From positions 1,302,001 through 1,366,000 of the forward strand of contig CAVPFL010000004.1 in NCBI GenBank assembly GCA_963703745.1: 64,000 nucleotides of DNA, given 5' to 3'. This DNA is from AP-15 sp963703745 (GTDB taxonomy: Bacteria; Pseudomonadota; Alphaproteobacteria; ATCC43930; CGMCC-115725). The notes below the pieces were generated by a model. That model did not search any database and was not told the DNA's origin. It saw only the letters and a list, made by a program, of their open reading frames with translations. The translations under genes and the position numbers were made by a program. Positions 8,798 to 17,773 of the stretch are shown one piece after another. How positions within the stretch are numbered: position 1 is the first letter of the stretch; each line of letters begins with the position of its first letter.

Positions 8798-9853
8798 ATG
8801 CCCGCACCCTATGAAAAGCATCGCGCGCAGCTCAAAGCCATCCTATTCGCCTGGGGCATGCCGGAGGACAATGCAAAAGCGACTGCCGATATCCTCGGCT
8901 GGGCGGATCTGCACGGGGTCGACAGCCACGGCATCTCGATGCTGCCGGGCTACGACCGGCTGCGACGCGCCGGGCGAGCAAACATGGCGGCCCGGCCGCG
9001 CATTATCAAGGAAACGCCGGTCTCGGCATTGGTCGACGGCGATGGCGGGCTCGGCCATGTACCGGCGCGTTTTGCAATGCAGGTGGCGATCGACAAGGCC
9101 AAGCAGTCGGGCATGGCGATCGCGGCAGTGCGCAACTCGGCCCATTTTGGCGCCACCGGCTATTACACCTTAATGGCGGCGAAGGAAGGGCTAATCGGGA
9201 TGGCGTGCACCGGCGCCTCCAGCGTCCAGGTGGCGCCGACTTTCGGCAAGGAGGCGAAGCTCGGCACCGACCCCTGGTCCTTCGCCGCACCCACAGCCGA
9301 CGGGCCGCCGTTTCTGCTCGATATGGCGACGACGACCGTGGCTGCTGGCCGCATCCGCAACAAGGCCAATGAAGGACAACCCTGCCCGCCGGGCTGGGTG
9401 CTGAACAAGGACGGCTTACCCAGCACCGACCCGTTGGAGGCGCGCGAAAAGGGCGGGTTCCTGACCTCGCTCGGCGGTTCGCCCGAGAACTCCAGCTACA
9501 AGGGTTACGGGCTGGCGGTGATGGTAAATATCCTCGGCTCGTGCCTGTCGGGGGCGAGCTTGATCACCGACCCAAAGAAGCCGGCGGGCGGCGATGTCGG
9601 CCATTGCTTTATCGCGATCGACCCGGGTCTGTTCCGCGACCGCGAGGAATTTACCGCCGATGTGAGCCGCTTCTGCAACGACTTGCGGGCGACAAAACCA
9701 GTCGATCCGGCCCAGCCGGTCATGGTGGCGGGTGATCCGCAGTGGAATAACGCGAAGCAGCGTTTGCAGGACGGAATTCCGGTCGGCCCGGGGTTGCTGA
9801 ACCAGGTGCGTCAGATCGCCCAGGCCAGCGCCGCTCCCTGGCTCTTGGATTGA
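8798..9853 (+). CDS. Malate/L-lactate dehydrogenase-family (Ldh2) oxidoreductase
   Basis: A 351-residue NAD(P)-dependent dehydrogenase of the Ldh_2 fold, which oxidises 2-hydroxy acids (malate, lactate, sulfolactate, ureidoglycolate). Family landmarks are V-D-S-H-G-I-S near residue 43, N-S-A-H-F-G-A-T-G-Y-Y near residue 112 with the catalytic His, and L-D-M-A-T-T-T-V-A-A-G near residue 172. GAGGAG lies eight bases before the ATG, right after the amidohydrolase stop, suggesting one transcript. The pairing hints that the hydrolase delivers a hydroxy acid to this enzyme, but that is inference. Confidence 0.88.
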   Translation: MPAPYEKHRAQLKAILFAWGMPEDNAKATADILGWADLHGVDSHGISMLPGYDRLRRAGRANMAARPRIIKETPVSALVDGDGGLGHVPARFAMQVAIDKAKQSGMAIAAVRNSAHFGATGYYTLMAAKEGLIGMACTGASSVQVAPTFGKEAKLGTDPWSFAAPTADGPPFLLDMATTTVAAGRIRNKANEGQPCPPGWVLNKDGLPSTDPLEAREKGGFLTSLGGSPENSSYKGYGLAVMVNILGSCLSGASLITDPKKPAGGDVGHCFIAIDPGLFRDREEFTADVSRFCNDLRATKPVDPAQPVMVAGDPQWNNAKQRLQDGIPVGPGLLNQVRQIAQASAAPWLLD

Positions 9854-9863
9854 CCCGCGCCCC

Positions 9864-10727
9864 TTAAGTGGGACGGCGGGCCGCCACCAGAAAGATCGTC
9901 GCGGGCAGCCGAACCGGGCCGGAGCTTGCCGCGGCAGCGAATGCCGCCTCGATTTCGTGGGCGATCGCTTGGCGAGTCGCCTCATCAGGACTTTTCGCTT
10001 CGATCAGCCTCGCCGTCGGTCCCATCATCACGGCCTGTCTAGCTTCTTCCTCGGGAGTGCCGCAGACGATCGTCGGATGTGCCCGCTCGACCGAGATCTC
10101 AGCGAACCCGGCCGCGGTCAGAATCCCGCGGATGTAGTCGGGGTCGCCAAAGGCGAGCGGGCCGGGCTCGTGAGCGGGCGGCGGTTCCGGCGGTCCCAAA
10201 TGCCGAAGTGCTATGTCGTAGGAGATCAGCCAGTGCCGGTTCTCGGCGAGCGGCGCCCAACAGGCGAAGACGAGGCGGCCGCCCGGCTTCAACGCGCCCT
10301 TTATGTTGCGGAAGGCCGCTGCCGGGTCGCTGAAGAACATCACGCCCATACGCGAGGTCGCGAGATCGAAGGCGGCGGGCTCGAACGCGAACACCTGCGC
10401 ATCCCCGGACAGCAACGTGACATTGCGCAGCCCGCACTCGCCGACCTTCTGCCGCGCGGCTCCGAGCATCGGCTCGGATATGTCGACCGCGACGACGCGG
10501 CCATGCTCGCCGACTGCCGCGGCGAGCGGCAGGGTCAGCGCACCGGTGCCGCAACCAATTTCGAGGATGCTCTCACCGCCGGCAACGTCCAGACGCGCCA
10601 GTAATAATCCGAGGCTCTCTTGGTTCCGCCGCTCCCTGAACCCGGGGGCGGCGACCCAGCGCGGCCCGGCCACCGTATTCCAATAGCGGCGCTGCGCCCC
10701 GTTCGCATCGAGGGCTTCCTCAGCCAT
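9864..10727 (-). CDS. Class I SAM-dependent methyltransferase
   Basis: A 287-residue methyltransferase of the UbiE/Methyltransf_11 type. Motif I is I-L-E-I-G-C-G-T-G-A near residue 54; the acidic end of beta-2 is V-A-V-D-I-S near residue 79; L-S-G-D-A-Q and L-K-P-G-G-R-L-V-F give motifs II to post-III. The C-terminal half resembles proteins that methylate small molecules, but the substrate is unknown. Convergent with the Ldh gene, 10 bases apart. Confidence 0.85.
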   Translation of the reverse strand: MAEEALDANGAQRRYWNTVAGPRWVAAPGFRERRNQESLGLLLARLDVAGGESILEIGCGTGALTLPLAAAVGEHGRVVAVDISEPMLGAARQKVGECGLRNVTLLSGDAQVFAFEPAAFDLATSRMGVMFFSDPAAAFRNIKGALKPGGRLVFACWAPLAENRHWLISYDIALRHLGPPEPPPAHEPGPLAFGDPDYIRGILTAAGFAEISVERAHPTIVCGTPEEEARQAVMMGPTARLIEAKSPDEATRQAIAHEIEAAFAAAASSGPVRLPATIFLVAARRPT

Positions 10728-11214
10728 CTGGCAAGATCCCGTTGTTTCGATCCAATGCTGATCGTAGCGCAGCCATATGCAGCGCGACCAGCGGTCTCCG
10801 GCAGACGATCGTCAGACTGGGCGAGGCAGAGGTGTCAACCCTCGCGCGCCGATTCGCATGCCATGGGATCGCGCTATCCAAACGACTGGATAATCATCGG
10901 CCATCGAGACGTGATCGCTGGTCCTGATTGCGATCGTGGCGCTGAGCCGCACGGGGCGAATTCGCGCCCATTTCCGCGCAAGTTCGAGGGCCTTCCGTCC
11001 AGCTGGCGGAAAGCTACTCATCCTGATCTGCCCAACCGCGAGACAGAAGAACTTGTCGCGCGGTCTGGAGATCGTTAAACGCGTACTCATCGATGATGCG
11101 GACGACCTTAAAGCGAAACCGCGAAATCTGGGGTCCCTCTGCGTCGTTTACCGAACGGCGAGTGGACTTTGGATGCCCTTCGAACAGGTCTGACCGGCTG
11201 TGGCGCGCGGACCG
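10728..11214. other. Intergenic region, no gene seen
   Basis: A 487-base divergent spacer between the methyltransferase and the lytic transglycosylase. Several open frames cross it, but their translations have no recognisable motif and biased Arg/Ser composition. It may hold degraded coding sequence; none was identifiable. Confidence 0.45.
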
Positions 11215-12441
11215 ATGACGGCGGCGCGACGCGTTCAAGCGTTATTCCTGCTGCTGCCCGTCCTCGTTCTCGCCGCCTGCGCCCAGCAGGGCGGCTATGG
11301 CCCGGGAGGTCGGCTAGAAATCGGGGCGGAGGGGTGGCGGCGGCCGACGCACTACTATCCGCCGCCGGGACCGCCCGACGATCCCTGGGGCCCCTATGTT
11401 CGCGAGGCAGCTGAACGATTTCGCGTGCCCGGGCGATGGGTGCGGGCGGTGATGCATCAGGAATCGGGCGGTGAGCAACAGGCCACCTCTTCGGCCGGGG
11501 CCATGGGCCTGATGCAGGTCATGCCGGCAACCTATGAGGGGCTGCGTGCGCGTTATCAGCTCGGCGACGATCCGTACGACCCGCACAACAACATTCTGGC
11601 AGGGACCGCGTATATTCGAGAAATGTATGACCGGTTTGGCGCGCCGGGCTTTTTGGCCGCCTATAACGCCGGGCCGGATCGGGTTGACAGGTACCTGGCC
11701 GGACAAGCCTCTCTGCCGGACGAGACGGTCAACTATGTCGCTGCGATCGCGCCCAATCTCGGCACGGACGTGCCGCGATCAGGGCCTTTTGCAGTCTATG
11801 CCTCCGCTCGTTCTGGCCGGGCGCAAAGGCCGACCGTTGCCAGCCTGGCGGCAGGATGCGACCTGAACGCTGCGTACAATCCAAGCTACCCGTGCACGTC
11901 TCTGGAGAGGGCAGCAAGAGAACCGGCGCCGATCCAAACGGCTTTCGCCCCACAGGTGGGTGCCAATGGCTGCGATCTAAATGCGGCGTACGACCCCAAT
12001 CATCCTTGCACGTCGCTGCCGCAGACGGCAGCCGCATCGTACCCGGCTTCGGTCCAACAGGTTGCGGCGAGCCCCCGCGTCTTGATGGCATCGGCTGACG
12101 ACCGCAGCACGACGCCAGCCCCCCACAGTCGGGTGCCGTCGGCCGCGGCTCCGCCCCTCCCTGCCGAAAAGCCAGCGCCGTCCGGCGGGGGATGGGCGAT
12201 CCAGGTGGGGGCCTTCAAGAGTCCGGACTTGGCCCGTGCGGTGGCGGAGGGCGCCCGCTCGCAGGCACCGGACCAGCTCCGCTCCGCCGCCCTGGCGGTG
12301 CAGCCGACCGCGCCGTTCGGTAGTACCGTCCTCTATCGCGCGCGCCTCGCCAACTTATCGGCGGGTGCCGCGGCAAACGCCTGCACGCTCCTCAACCAAC
12401 GCCAACTGCCCTGCGTCGTCGTCCGGCCGACCGGCGCCTGA
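11215..12441 (+). CDS. Lipoprotein lytic transglycosylase with C-terminal SPOR domain
   Basis: A 408-residue envelope protein. The ATG at 11215 gives a type II signal peptide ending L-V-L-A-A-C, so Cys21 is the likely lipidated residue. An SLT (goose-lysozyme-like) domain follows, with M-H-Q-E-S-G-G carrying the catalytic Glu near residue 80, G-A-M-G-L-M-Q-V-M-P, and A-A-Y-N-A-G-P near residue 148. Residues 214-230 and 252-268 are two copies of a 17-residue module, G-C-D-L-N-A-A-Y-x-P-x-x-P-C-T-S-L, each with two cysteines. The last 80 residues, starting W-A-I-Q-V-G-A-F, form a SPOR domain that binds denuded septal glycan. It probably cleaves peptidoglycan at the septum. A GTG five codons upstream is a weaker start. 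Confidence 0.88.
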   Translation: MTAARRVQALFLLLPVLVLAACAQQGGYGPGGRLEIGAEGWRRPTHYYPPPGPPDDPWGPYVREAAERFRVPGRWVRAVMHQESGGEQQATSSAGAMGLMQVMPATYEGLRARYQLGDDPYDPHNNILAGTAYIREMYDRFGAPGFLAAYNAGPDRVDRYLAGQASLPDETVNYVAAIAPNLGTDVPRSGPFAVYASARSGRAQRPTVASLAAGCDLNAAYNPSYPCTSLERAAREPAPIQTAFAPQVGANGCDLNAAYDPNHPCTSLPQTAAASYPASVQQVAASPRVLMASADDRSTTPAPHSRVPSAAAPPLPAEKPAPSGGGWAIQVGAFKSPDLARAVAEGARSQAPDQLRSAALAVQPTAPFGSTVLYRARLANLSAGAAANACTLLNQRQLPCVVVRPTGA

Positions 12442-12468
12442 CCGAGTAGTTCTTTGCGTATAGCGATT

Positions 12469-12673
12469 GTCATTGCGAGTTCTTCACCGGCCAGGCCGCC
12501 GACCCGCGCTGGATGAAACCACGCGCAACCCGTTATCCCGGCGAAAACCGGGACCCATAGACCCGCTGCTCGTGTAGCCGACGGGTGGGCCCCGGCCTCC
12601 GCTTCTTTCTTGCTAGCGGAGCGAACCAATCTCGTCGAGATTGCTGCGACGCCAGATGGCGCCTCGCAATGAC
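12469..12673. repeat. MITE/REP-like element with 11-bp terminal inverted repeats
   Basis: GTCATTGCGAG at 12469-12479 is inverted as CTCGCAATGAC at 12663-12673, bounding 205 bases without a gene. The interior holds a palindromic CCCGGCGAAAACCGGG and an AATCTCGTCGAGATT hairpin. Elements of this style are frequent between genes in alphaproteobacteria. It ends 21 bases before the start of the molybdenum subunit gene, so it may have displaced or supplied that promoter. Confidence 0.6.
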
Positions 12674-12694
12674 GACCGAAGAGGTCTTTCGGCG

Positions 12695-15028
12695 ATGAAA
12701 TTCGCGCAGGGCCAGTCGGTGCCGCGCACCGAGGATCCTCGCCTGCTGACCGGGCGTGGCCGCTATACGGACGACTTCGCACTGCTCCGCCTCGCGCACG
12801 CTTATGTTCTGCGCTCGCCATATGCGCATGCGCGCATCCGTTCGGTTGACATCCGCGCGGCACTGCAGATGCCCGGCGTGCTAGCGGTGCTGACCGGAAA
12901 GGACTGGGCGGCGGAGAAATTCGGCGCGCCCCGACCGATCATTCCGCGCCAACGCCGCGACGGCTCGCCGATGTTCGTGCCAACGCGCCCGGCGTTGGCG
13001 AAGGACTGCGCGATGCTGGTCGGCGAGCCGGTCGCCTTTGTCGTCGCCGAGAGTGTGGATCTCGCCAAGGACGCGGTGGAGCGGATCGCCGTCGAGTACG
13101 AACCGCTGCCCTCCGTCACCGCGACGGAAGAGGCGCTGTCACCGGAGGCACCGAAGCTCTGGCCGGCATGCCAGGACAACGAGTGCTTCTTCTTCACGCT
13201 CGGCAACAAGCGCGCGGTCGAGGCGGGCTTTGCCAAAGCCCATCACGTCAGCCGTCTCAAGCTCGTCTTCAACCGCGTCACCGCCACGACGATGGAGCCG
13301 CGCGGCTGCATCGGCGAGTGGGACGATCGGCTCGGCCGCTTCACGCTTTATCTCGGGACCCAACGCCCACACGGCACGCGCGCCGACATGGCGCGCCGCA
13401 TCCTGCAGATCCCGGAAACGCAGCTCCGCGTCGTCGCCGGCGAGGTTGGCGGCAGCTTTGGCATGAAGGGTGGGCATTATCCCGAATATGCGTTGGCGCT
13501 GTGGGCCTCGCGCAAGATCGGGCGGCCGGTCAAATGGATTGCCGAGCGCAGCGAAGGCATGCTGACGGACGACCACGACCGGGACCATGTCAGCGAGGCG
13601 GAGCTGGCGCTCGACCGTGACGGGCATTTCCTGGCACTGCGCGCTCGCAACATCTCGAACATCGGCGCCTATCTGGCGCCGGGCGGCATCATCTCGCCGA
13701 CGATGCATCTGGGCGGGCTCGCCGGCACCTACACGACACCGGCCATCTACGTCGAGGTCTCGGCGGTCTTTACCAACACGACGAGCATCGGCCCCTACCG
13801 CGGCTCGGGGCGCCCCGAGGCGTCCTACATCGTTGAGCGCCTGATCGACACCGCGGCGCGCGAGATGGGCATCGACCGCGCCGAATTGCGACGCCGCAAC
13901 ACGGTGCCGGCGAGTGCGATGCCGTTCAAGACCGGCCTCGTCTATACGCTCGATTGCGGCGAGTTCGGCGCGAACCTCGAACAAGCGCTTGAGATGGCGG
14001 ATTACGCGGGGTTCGAGCGCCGCCGTGAGGAGGCCCGCGGGCGCGGGCATCTCAGGGGCATCGGCTTTGCCAACATTATCGAGCAGACCTCGCAGGCACA
14101 GGGCGAGACAGTCATGGTAAGGCTCGACCCGGGCGGCACGGCGACGGTGATCCCGGGCTCGATCTCGCACGGCCAGGGCCACGAGACGATGTACAAGATC
14201 CTGCTCTCCCACCGGCTCGGTCTCGACGAGGCCGACATCCGGGTGGCGCATTCCGACACCGATCTGGCACCCGACGGCGGCGGCACCTATGCCTCGCGCA
14301 CCGCCGTGCTCGGCGGCAGCGCCGCCACTATGGCGGCCGACAAGGTCATCGCAAAGGCGCGCAAGATCGCGGCGCACGCGCTGGAAACGGCCGAGGACGA
14401 CATCGAATTTTCGGAGGGGATGTTCCGGGTCGTCGGCACCGACCGTGCGGTCTCGTTGAAGGAAGTGGCGCAGGTTGCCTATGTGCCCTCGCGGCTGCCG
14501 GAAGGGCTCGAGACCGGGCTCTACGAGGTCGCGAGCTTCTCGCCCGAGATCCCGAACTTCCCGAACGGCTGCCATGTCTGCGAGGTCGAGATCGATCCCG
14601 AGACCGGAAAGACGGAGGTGCTGCGCTATGTCGTCGTCGACGATGTCGGCACCGTCATCAACAAGCTGACATTAGAGGGCCAGATCCATGGCGGGGTGGC
14701 CCAGGGCATCGGCCAAGCCTTCACCGAGCATCTCGTTTACGACGCACACTCGGGCCAGCTGCTCTCCGGCTCGTTGATGGATTACGGCCTGCCGCGCGCC
14801 GACGAAGTGTGCTCCTTCGAGATGGACGAGAACCCAGTGCCGACCAAGACCAACCCGCTGGGTGTCAAGGGTGCAGGCGAGGCCGGTAATGTCGGGGCAC
14901 TGGCCGCGATCATGAACGCCGTCGTCGACGCGCTCAGCCCCTTTGGCATCACCCATCTCGAAATGCCCGTCACCCCCGAAAAAATCTGGCGCGCGATACG
15001 CGCGGCACGGGGCAGTCTCGGGCTGTGA
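12695..15028 (+). CDS. Xanthine dehydrogenase family molybdopterin-binding (large) subunit
   Basis: A 777-residue full-length molybdenum hydroxylase subunit. The a/b hammerhead domain starts at residue 1 (R-T-E-D-P-R-L-L-T-G-R-G-R-Y-T-D-D). The two Mo-binding domains follow, with G-P-Y-R-G-S-G-R-P-E-A at about 366-376 and K-G-A-G-E-A-G near 726, where E729 is the expected catalytic base. The loop is not the A-Y-R-C-S-F-R of form I CO dehydrogenase, so an aldehyde/purine/heterocycle-type hydroxylase is more likely. No 2Fe-2S or FAD subunit gene is nearby. The ATG at 12695 gives the family N-terminus; codons upstream belong to the adjoining repeat element. This is the parent copy of the fragments downstream. 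Confidence 0.9.
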   Translation: MKFAQGQSVPRTEDPRLLTGRGRYTDDFALLRLAHAYVLRSPYAHARIRSVDIRAALQMPGVLAVLTGKDWAAEKFGAPRPIIPRQRRDGSPMFVPTRPALAKDCAMLVGEPVAFVVAESVDLAKDAVERIAVEYEPLPSVTATEEALSPEAPKLWPACQDNECFFFTLGNKRAVEAGFAKAHHVSRLKLVFNRVTATTMEPRGCIGEWDDRLGRFTLYLGTQRPHGTRADMARRILQIPETQLRVVAGEVGGSFGMKGGHYPEYALALWASRKIGRPVKWIAERSEGMLTDDHDRDHVSEAELALDRDGHFLALRARNISNIGAYLAPGGIISPTMHLGGLAGTYTTPAIYVEVSAVFTNTTSIGPYRGSGRPEASYIVERLIDTAAREMGIDRAELRRRNTVPASAMPFKTGLVYTLDCGEFGANLEQALEMADYAGFERRREEARGRGHLRGIGFANIIEQTSQAQGETVMVRLDPGGTATVIPGSISHGQGHETMYKILLSHRLGLDEADIRVAHSDTDLAPDGGGTYASRTAVLGGSAATMAADKVIAKARKIAAHALETAEDDIEFSEGMFRVVGTDRAVSLKEVAQVAYVPSRLPEGLETGLYEVASFSPEIPNFPNGCHVCEVEIDPETGKTEVLRYVVVDDVGTVINKLTLEGQIHGGVAQGIGQAFTEHLVYDAHSGQLLSGSLMDYGLPRADEVCSFEMDENPVPTKTNPLGVKGAGEAGNVGALAAIMNAVVDALSPFGITHLEMPVTPEKIWRAIRAARGSLGL

Positions 15029-15055
15029 CTCCGGCGGCAGACCGGCGTCTCCGAA

Positions 15056-15143
15056 CCGTCAAAAACCGCTGGTTCGCCTTGAATCGCGAACGGTCGGAGA
15101 ATACCTGCCGCCGACCCAGACTTCCAATCTCAGGCCGACCGCC
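15056..15143 (+). promoter_or_regulatory. Conserved upstream region of GH73-like gene 1
   Basis: Aligns with the regions before the copies at 17774 and 22865. Shared blocks include a GCCTTGAA core, a GAACG block and, close to the start, C-C-G-A-C-C-C-A. This copy is the most divergent of the three. Likely promoter plus leader; no experimental basis. Confidence 0.35.
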
Positions 15144-16067
15144 ATGACCATCTCATTTGCCCGCGCCTACGGCTTGGTGCCGCGCGGCGCGTCCGGGCTT
15201 GCGTGCGATGAAGACGGCGTGGCGCTCGGTCCGATGCCGCTCGTCGAGGCCGTCAGCGACGAGGCCGGTCGGCGTTGCTACCACATGTGTCCGGCGGAGG
15301 AGATCGTGCGGGCCTTTCGCCTTGCGTACGGATCGGCGGTTGACGAAATCGAGCGCTACAAGAAGGGGCTCGTCCGGATAACGCAATGGCTGTCGGCAGG
15401 TGAGGAGGTGCAGGCGCGCATCGAGGCAGTGCTTCTTGCGCTTCCTGAGATCTTGCCCGCGGGTATGGCGAAGCTTGCCGAGGCCGCAGCCTTGAGAAAG
15501 GCCAATCCGAACTGGCCGGAAGAGCCCCGCGAACCGGCCGGCGCTCCCGAAGGCGGCGAATGGACGAGCGACGATGGCGAACGAGTAGCAACTCCGCTGG
15601 TCCAGCCGGCAGCGGCCCAGACAAACGATGTCCGGGCCAAAAAGGAACGCTTCGTTGACGCGCATCTCGACGATGCACAGAAAGGCGCCGGCGAACTCGG
15701 CGTCTCTATCGAAAATGTACTGGGTCTATCGGCCTTGGAGTCCGGCTGGGGTGAACATCCCTTCGCGGTTAAAGGCAACAACTATTTTGGCATTCATTAT
15801 CCCGCGCCTTTTGCTACTGGATACATGCCTGCAAAGGCTGGCCGAACCAAGGTCGCCACTTTCGCGAGCTATGCCGACAGTCTCAAAGCATTCATCGCGC
15901 TCTCAGGGTCCGTCGTCCGAGGCAAGTCCGACCCGGCGGCGTTTGCAGCCGCTCTACAGAACAGCGGTAAGTTCGGGATCGATGTAAGAACCGAAGCGAA
16001 GGTTCCCGGCTATGTGGATGAGGTTGCCGGGACCATTCGCGGGCTTCGCGCCATGATCGGGCGCTGA
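15144..16067 (+). CDS. GH73-like peptidoglycan glucosaminidase, copy 1
   Basis: A 307-residue protein in two parts. Residues 1-125 are a domain I do not recognise (opening M-T-I-S-F-A-R-A-Y), with no hydrophobic signal peptide. A linker carries P-A-G-A-P-E-G-G-E-W-T-S at about 131-142. From about residue 165 the C-terminus is FlgJ/LytG-like: L-S-A-L-E-S-G-W-G with E199 as the expected catalytic Glu, then G-N-N-Y-F-G-I (211-217). It should hydrolyse the glycan strand, but how it reaches the periplasm is unclear. The exported small protein starts 12 bases downstream. Copies at 17774 and 22865 are roughly three-quarters identical by eye. Confidence 0.8.
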   Translation: MTISFARAYGLVPRGASGLACDEDGVALGPMPLVEAVSDEAGRRCYHMCPAEEIVRAFRLAYGSAVDEIERYKKGLVRITQWLSAGEEVQARIEAVLLALPEILPAGMAKLAEAAALRKANPNWPEEPREPAGAPEGGEWTSDDGERVATPLVQPAAAQTNDVRAKKERFVDAHLDDAQKGAGELGVSIENVLGLSALESGWGEHPFAVKGNNYFGIHYPAPFATGYMPAKAGRTKVATFASYADSLKAFIALSGSVVRGKSDPAAFAAALQNSGKFGIDVRTEAKVPGYVDEVAGTIRGLRAMIGR

Positions 16068-16079
16068 AAGATTTGAGCG

Positions 16080-16508
16080 ATGCTCGTTAGCGCTGGGCTT
16101 TGCGGGCTGGCATCGGTCGGTTGCGCTATTTTCGTCTCTCAAAGCGCCATGTGCGGCGCCGCGGACATCCCCCGAAAAATCGATGAACCGACCGCGAACC
16201 GCCTCGCCGCGGAGGCTCACTACGGGGCAGACAAATACTTGGACGCCTTCGAATATGATGGCGGCAGGATGAGCCCCCCTTTCTACGTCTACTACGGCCT
16301 CAACGAGGCGCCGGCGGAGGGCGGGTTCGGCTATTTTGCCGTAAACCCGTGGACCGGCGACGTGTGGGCTCTCTGGGGATGCCACAAACTGTCTACGCCG
16401 GCCTTGCGCAAATCGCAGGCTGAGATCCGGAAGCGCTTTACGCGTGCAGAGATGAAGCGATACACCCGTCTGCGCCGTCTGAAGCCCGAATGCATCGTCG
16501 AGGACTAA
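16080..16508 (+). CDS. Small Sec-exported protein paired with GH73-like gene, copy 1
   Basis: A 142-residue protein of unrecognised family. The first ~28 residues form a hydrophobic signal peptide, probably cleaved near M-C-G-A/A-D-I-P. The mature part is strongly conserved between the three copies: K-I-D-E-P-T-A, P-P-F-Y-V-Y-Y-G-L, F-G-Y-F-A-V-N-P-W-T-G-D-V-W-A-L-W-G-C, L-S-T-P-A-L-R-K-S and the terminus L-K-P-E-C-I-V-E-D. Two invariant cysteines could form a disulphide in the periplasm. Its constant position after the hydrolase suggests a dedicated partner, for example an inhibitor or immunity protein; this is inference. Confidence 0.75.
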   Translation: MLVSAGLCGLASVGCAIFVSQSAMCGAADIPRKIDEPTANRLAAEAHYGADKYLDAFEYDGGRMSPPFYVYYGLNEAPAEGGFGYFAVNPWTGDVWALWGCHKLSTPALRKSQAEIRKRFTRAEMKRYTRLRRLKPECIVED

Positions 16509-16540
16509 TCTACACCTCGTTGGCATGCCTTGCGCGGCGC

Positions 16541-17629
16541 GGTGCTCGGCGACAGGCGCGCGGTCGAGGCGGCCTTCGCCCGCGCCGATCACGTCAGCCG
16601 GCCGAAGCTCGTCTTCAACCGCGTGACCGCCGCGACGATGGAGCCGCGCGGCCGCATCGGCGAGTGGGACGATCGGCTCGGACGCTTCACGCTTTATGTC
16701 AGGACCCAACGCCCGCACGGTGGGTCACGGTGATCCCGGGCTCGATCTCGCATGGCCAGGGCCACGAGACGATGTACAAGATCCTGTTGAGCCACCGGCT
16801 CGGTCTCGACGAAGCCGACATCCAGGTGGCGCATTCCGACACCGATCTCGCCCCCGACGGCGGCGGCACCTACGCTCGCGAACCGCCGTGCTCGGCGGCA
16901 GTGCAGCGACGATGGCGGCCGACAAGATCATCGCCAAGGCGAAGGAAATCTCCGCGCACGCGCTGGAGGCGGCTGAGGACGACATCGAATTTTCGGATGC
17001 GATTTTCCGCGTCGTCGGCACCGACCGCGCGGTCTCATTGAAGGACACGGCCGAGGCCGCCTATGTGCCGTCGCGGCTGCCGGAGGGGCTCGAGACCGGG
17101 CTCTACGAGGTCGCGAGCTTCTCGCCCGAGATCCCGAACTTCCCCAACGGCTGCCATGTCTGCGAGGTCGAGATCGATCCCGAGACCGGAAAGACGGAGG
17201 TGCTGCGCTATGTCGTCGTCGACGATGTCGGCACCGTGATCAACAAGCTGACCCTTGAGGGCCAGATCCATGGCGGGGTGGGCCCAGGGCATCGGCCAGG
17301 CCTTCATCGAGCACCTTGTCTACGACAAGGCATCGGGCCAGCTGCTGACCGGCTCCTTGATGGATTACGGCCTGCCGCGCGCCGACGAAGTGTGCTCCTT
17401 CGAGATGGACGAGAACCCGGTGCCGACCAAGACCAACCCCCTGGGGGTCAAGGGTGCCGGCGAGGCCGACAACGTCGGCGCCCTCGCCGCCATCATGAAC
17501 GCCGTTGTCGACGCGCTCAGCCCCCTCGGCATCGCCCATATCGACATGCCAGCCACACCCGAAAAAGTCTGGCACGCGATCCGCGCGGCGCAAGCCTTAC
17601 CGGGACTCCGATCCGCGGGCCGCTCTTGA
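16541..17629 (+). pseudogene. Molybdenum-subunit fragment B (internally deleted, frameshifted)
   Basis: Copies residues around A-V-E-A-A-F-A-R-A-D-H-V-S-R to T-Q-R-P-H-G of the full gene (13198-13375). It then jumps at about 16727 to the sequence equivalent to 14144 and on to the 3' end, a deletion of about 770 bases. The frame is also broken by one missing base near 16874 (compare 19573) and one extra G near 17280 (compare 19979). The end is altered to A-L-P-G-L-R-S-A-G-R-S-stop. The catalytic K-G-A-G-E-A is retained, but no functional enzyme is possible. Confidence 0.85.
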
Positions 17630-17685
17630 CGGCAGCCGCTGTCGCGCGCTGCCGCCGCAACCGAACGTCGCACCAGACCAGCATT

Positions 17686-17773
17686 TCGCTCCAATCAGAT
17701 GGTCTGCCTTGAAAGGGAACGTTAGTGAACAAATTCCGCCGACCCAATTTTCTATCCTTGAGGGGAGGCCACC
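17686..17773 (+). promoter_or_regulatory. Conserved upstream region of GH73-like gene 2
   Basis: Nearly identical to 22777-22864. Shared features are CCAATCAGAT, then GCCTTGAAAGGGAACG, GAACAAATT and CTATCCTTGAGGGGAG just before the start codon. TTGAAA (17709-17714) could be a -35 box and GAGGGGAG is a good ribosome-binding site. Conservation outside coding sequence among paralogues suggests function or recent duplication. Confidence 0.4.

Noticed and set aside
10812..11090. 92-codon minus-strand open frame between the methyltransferase and the lytic transglycosylase
   Set aside because: No recognisable motif, no ribosome-binding site, random-looking composition.
12641..12694. Earlier ATG for the molybdenum subunit
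   Set aside because: The additional 18 codons are encoded by the MITE-like element and precede the normal family N-terminus.
13139..14575. Long minus-strand open frame (478 codons) inside the molybdenum subunit gene
   Set aside because: Antisense shadow of a GC-rich gene with clear family motifs on the plus strand; Arg/Asp/Ala-biased translation with no domain.
12695..15028. CO dehydrogenase large subunit (coxL)
   Set aside because: The active-site loop is G-P-Y-R-G-S-G-R-P, not the A-Y-R-C-S-F-R of form I CoxL, and coxM/coxS are absent.
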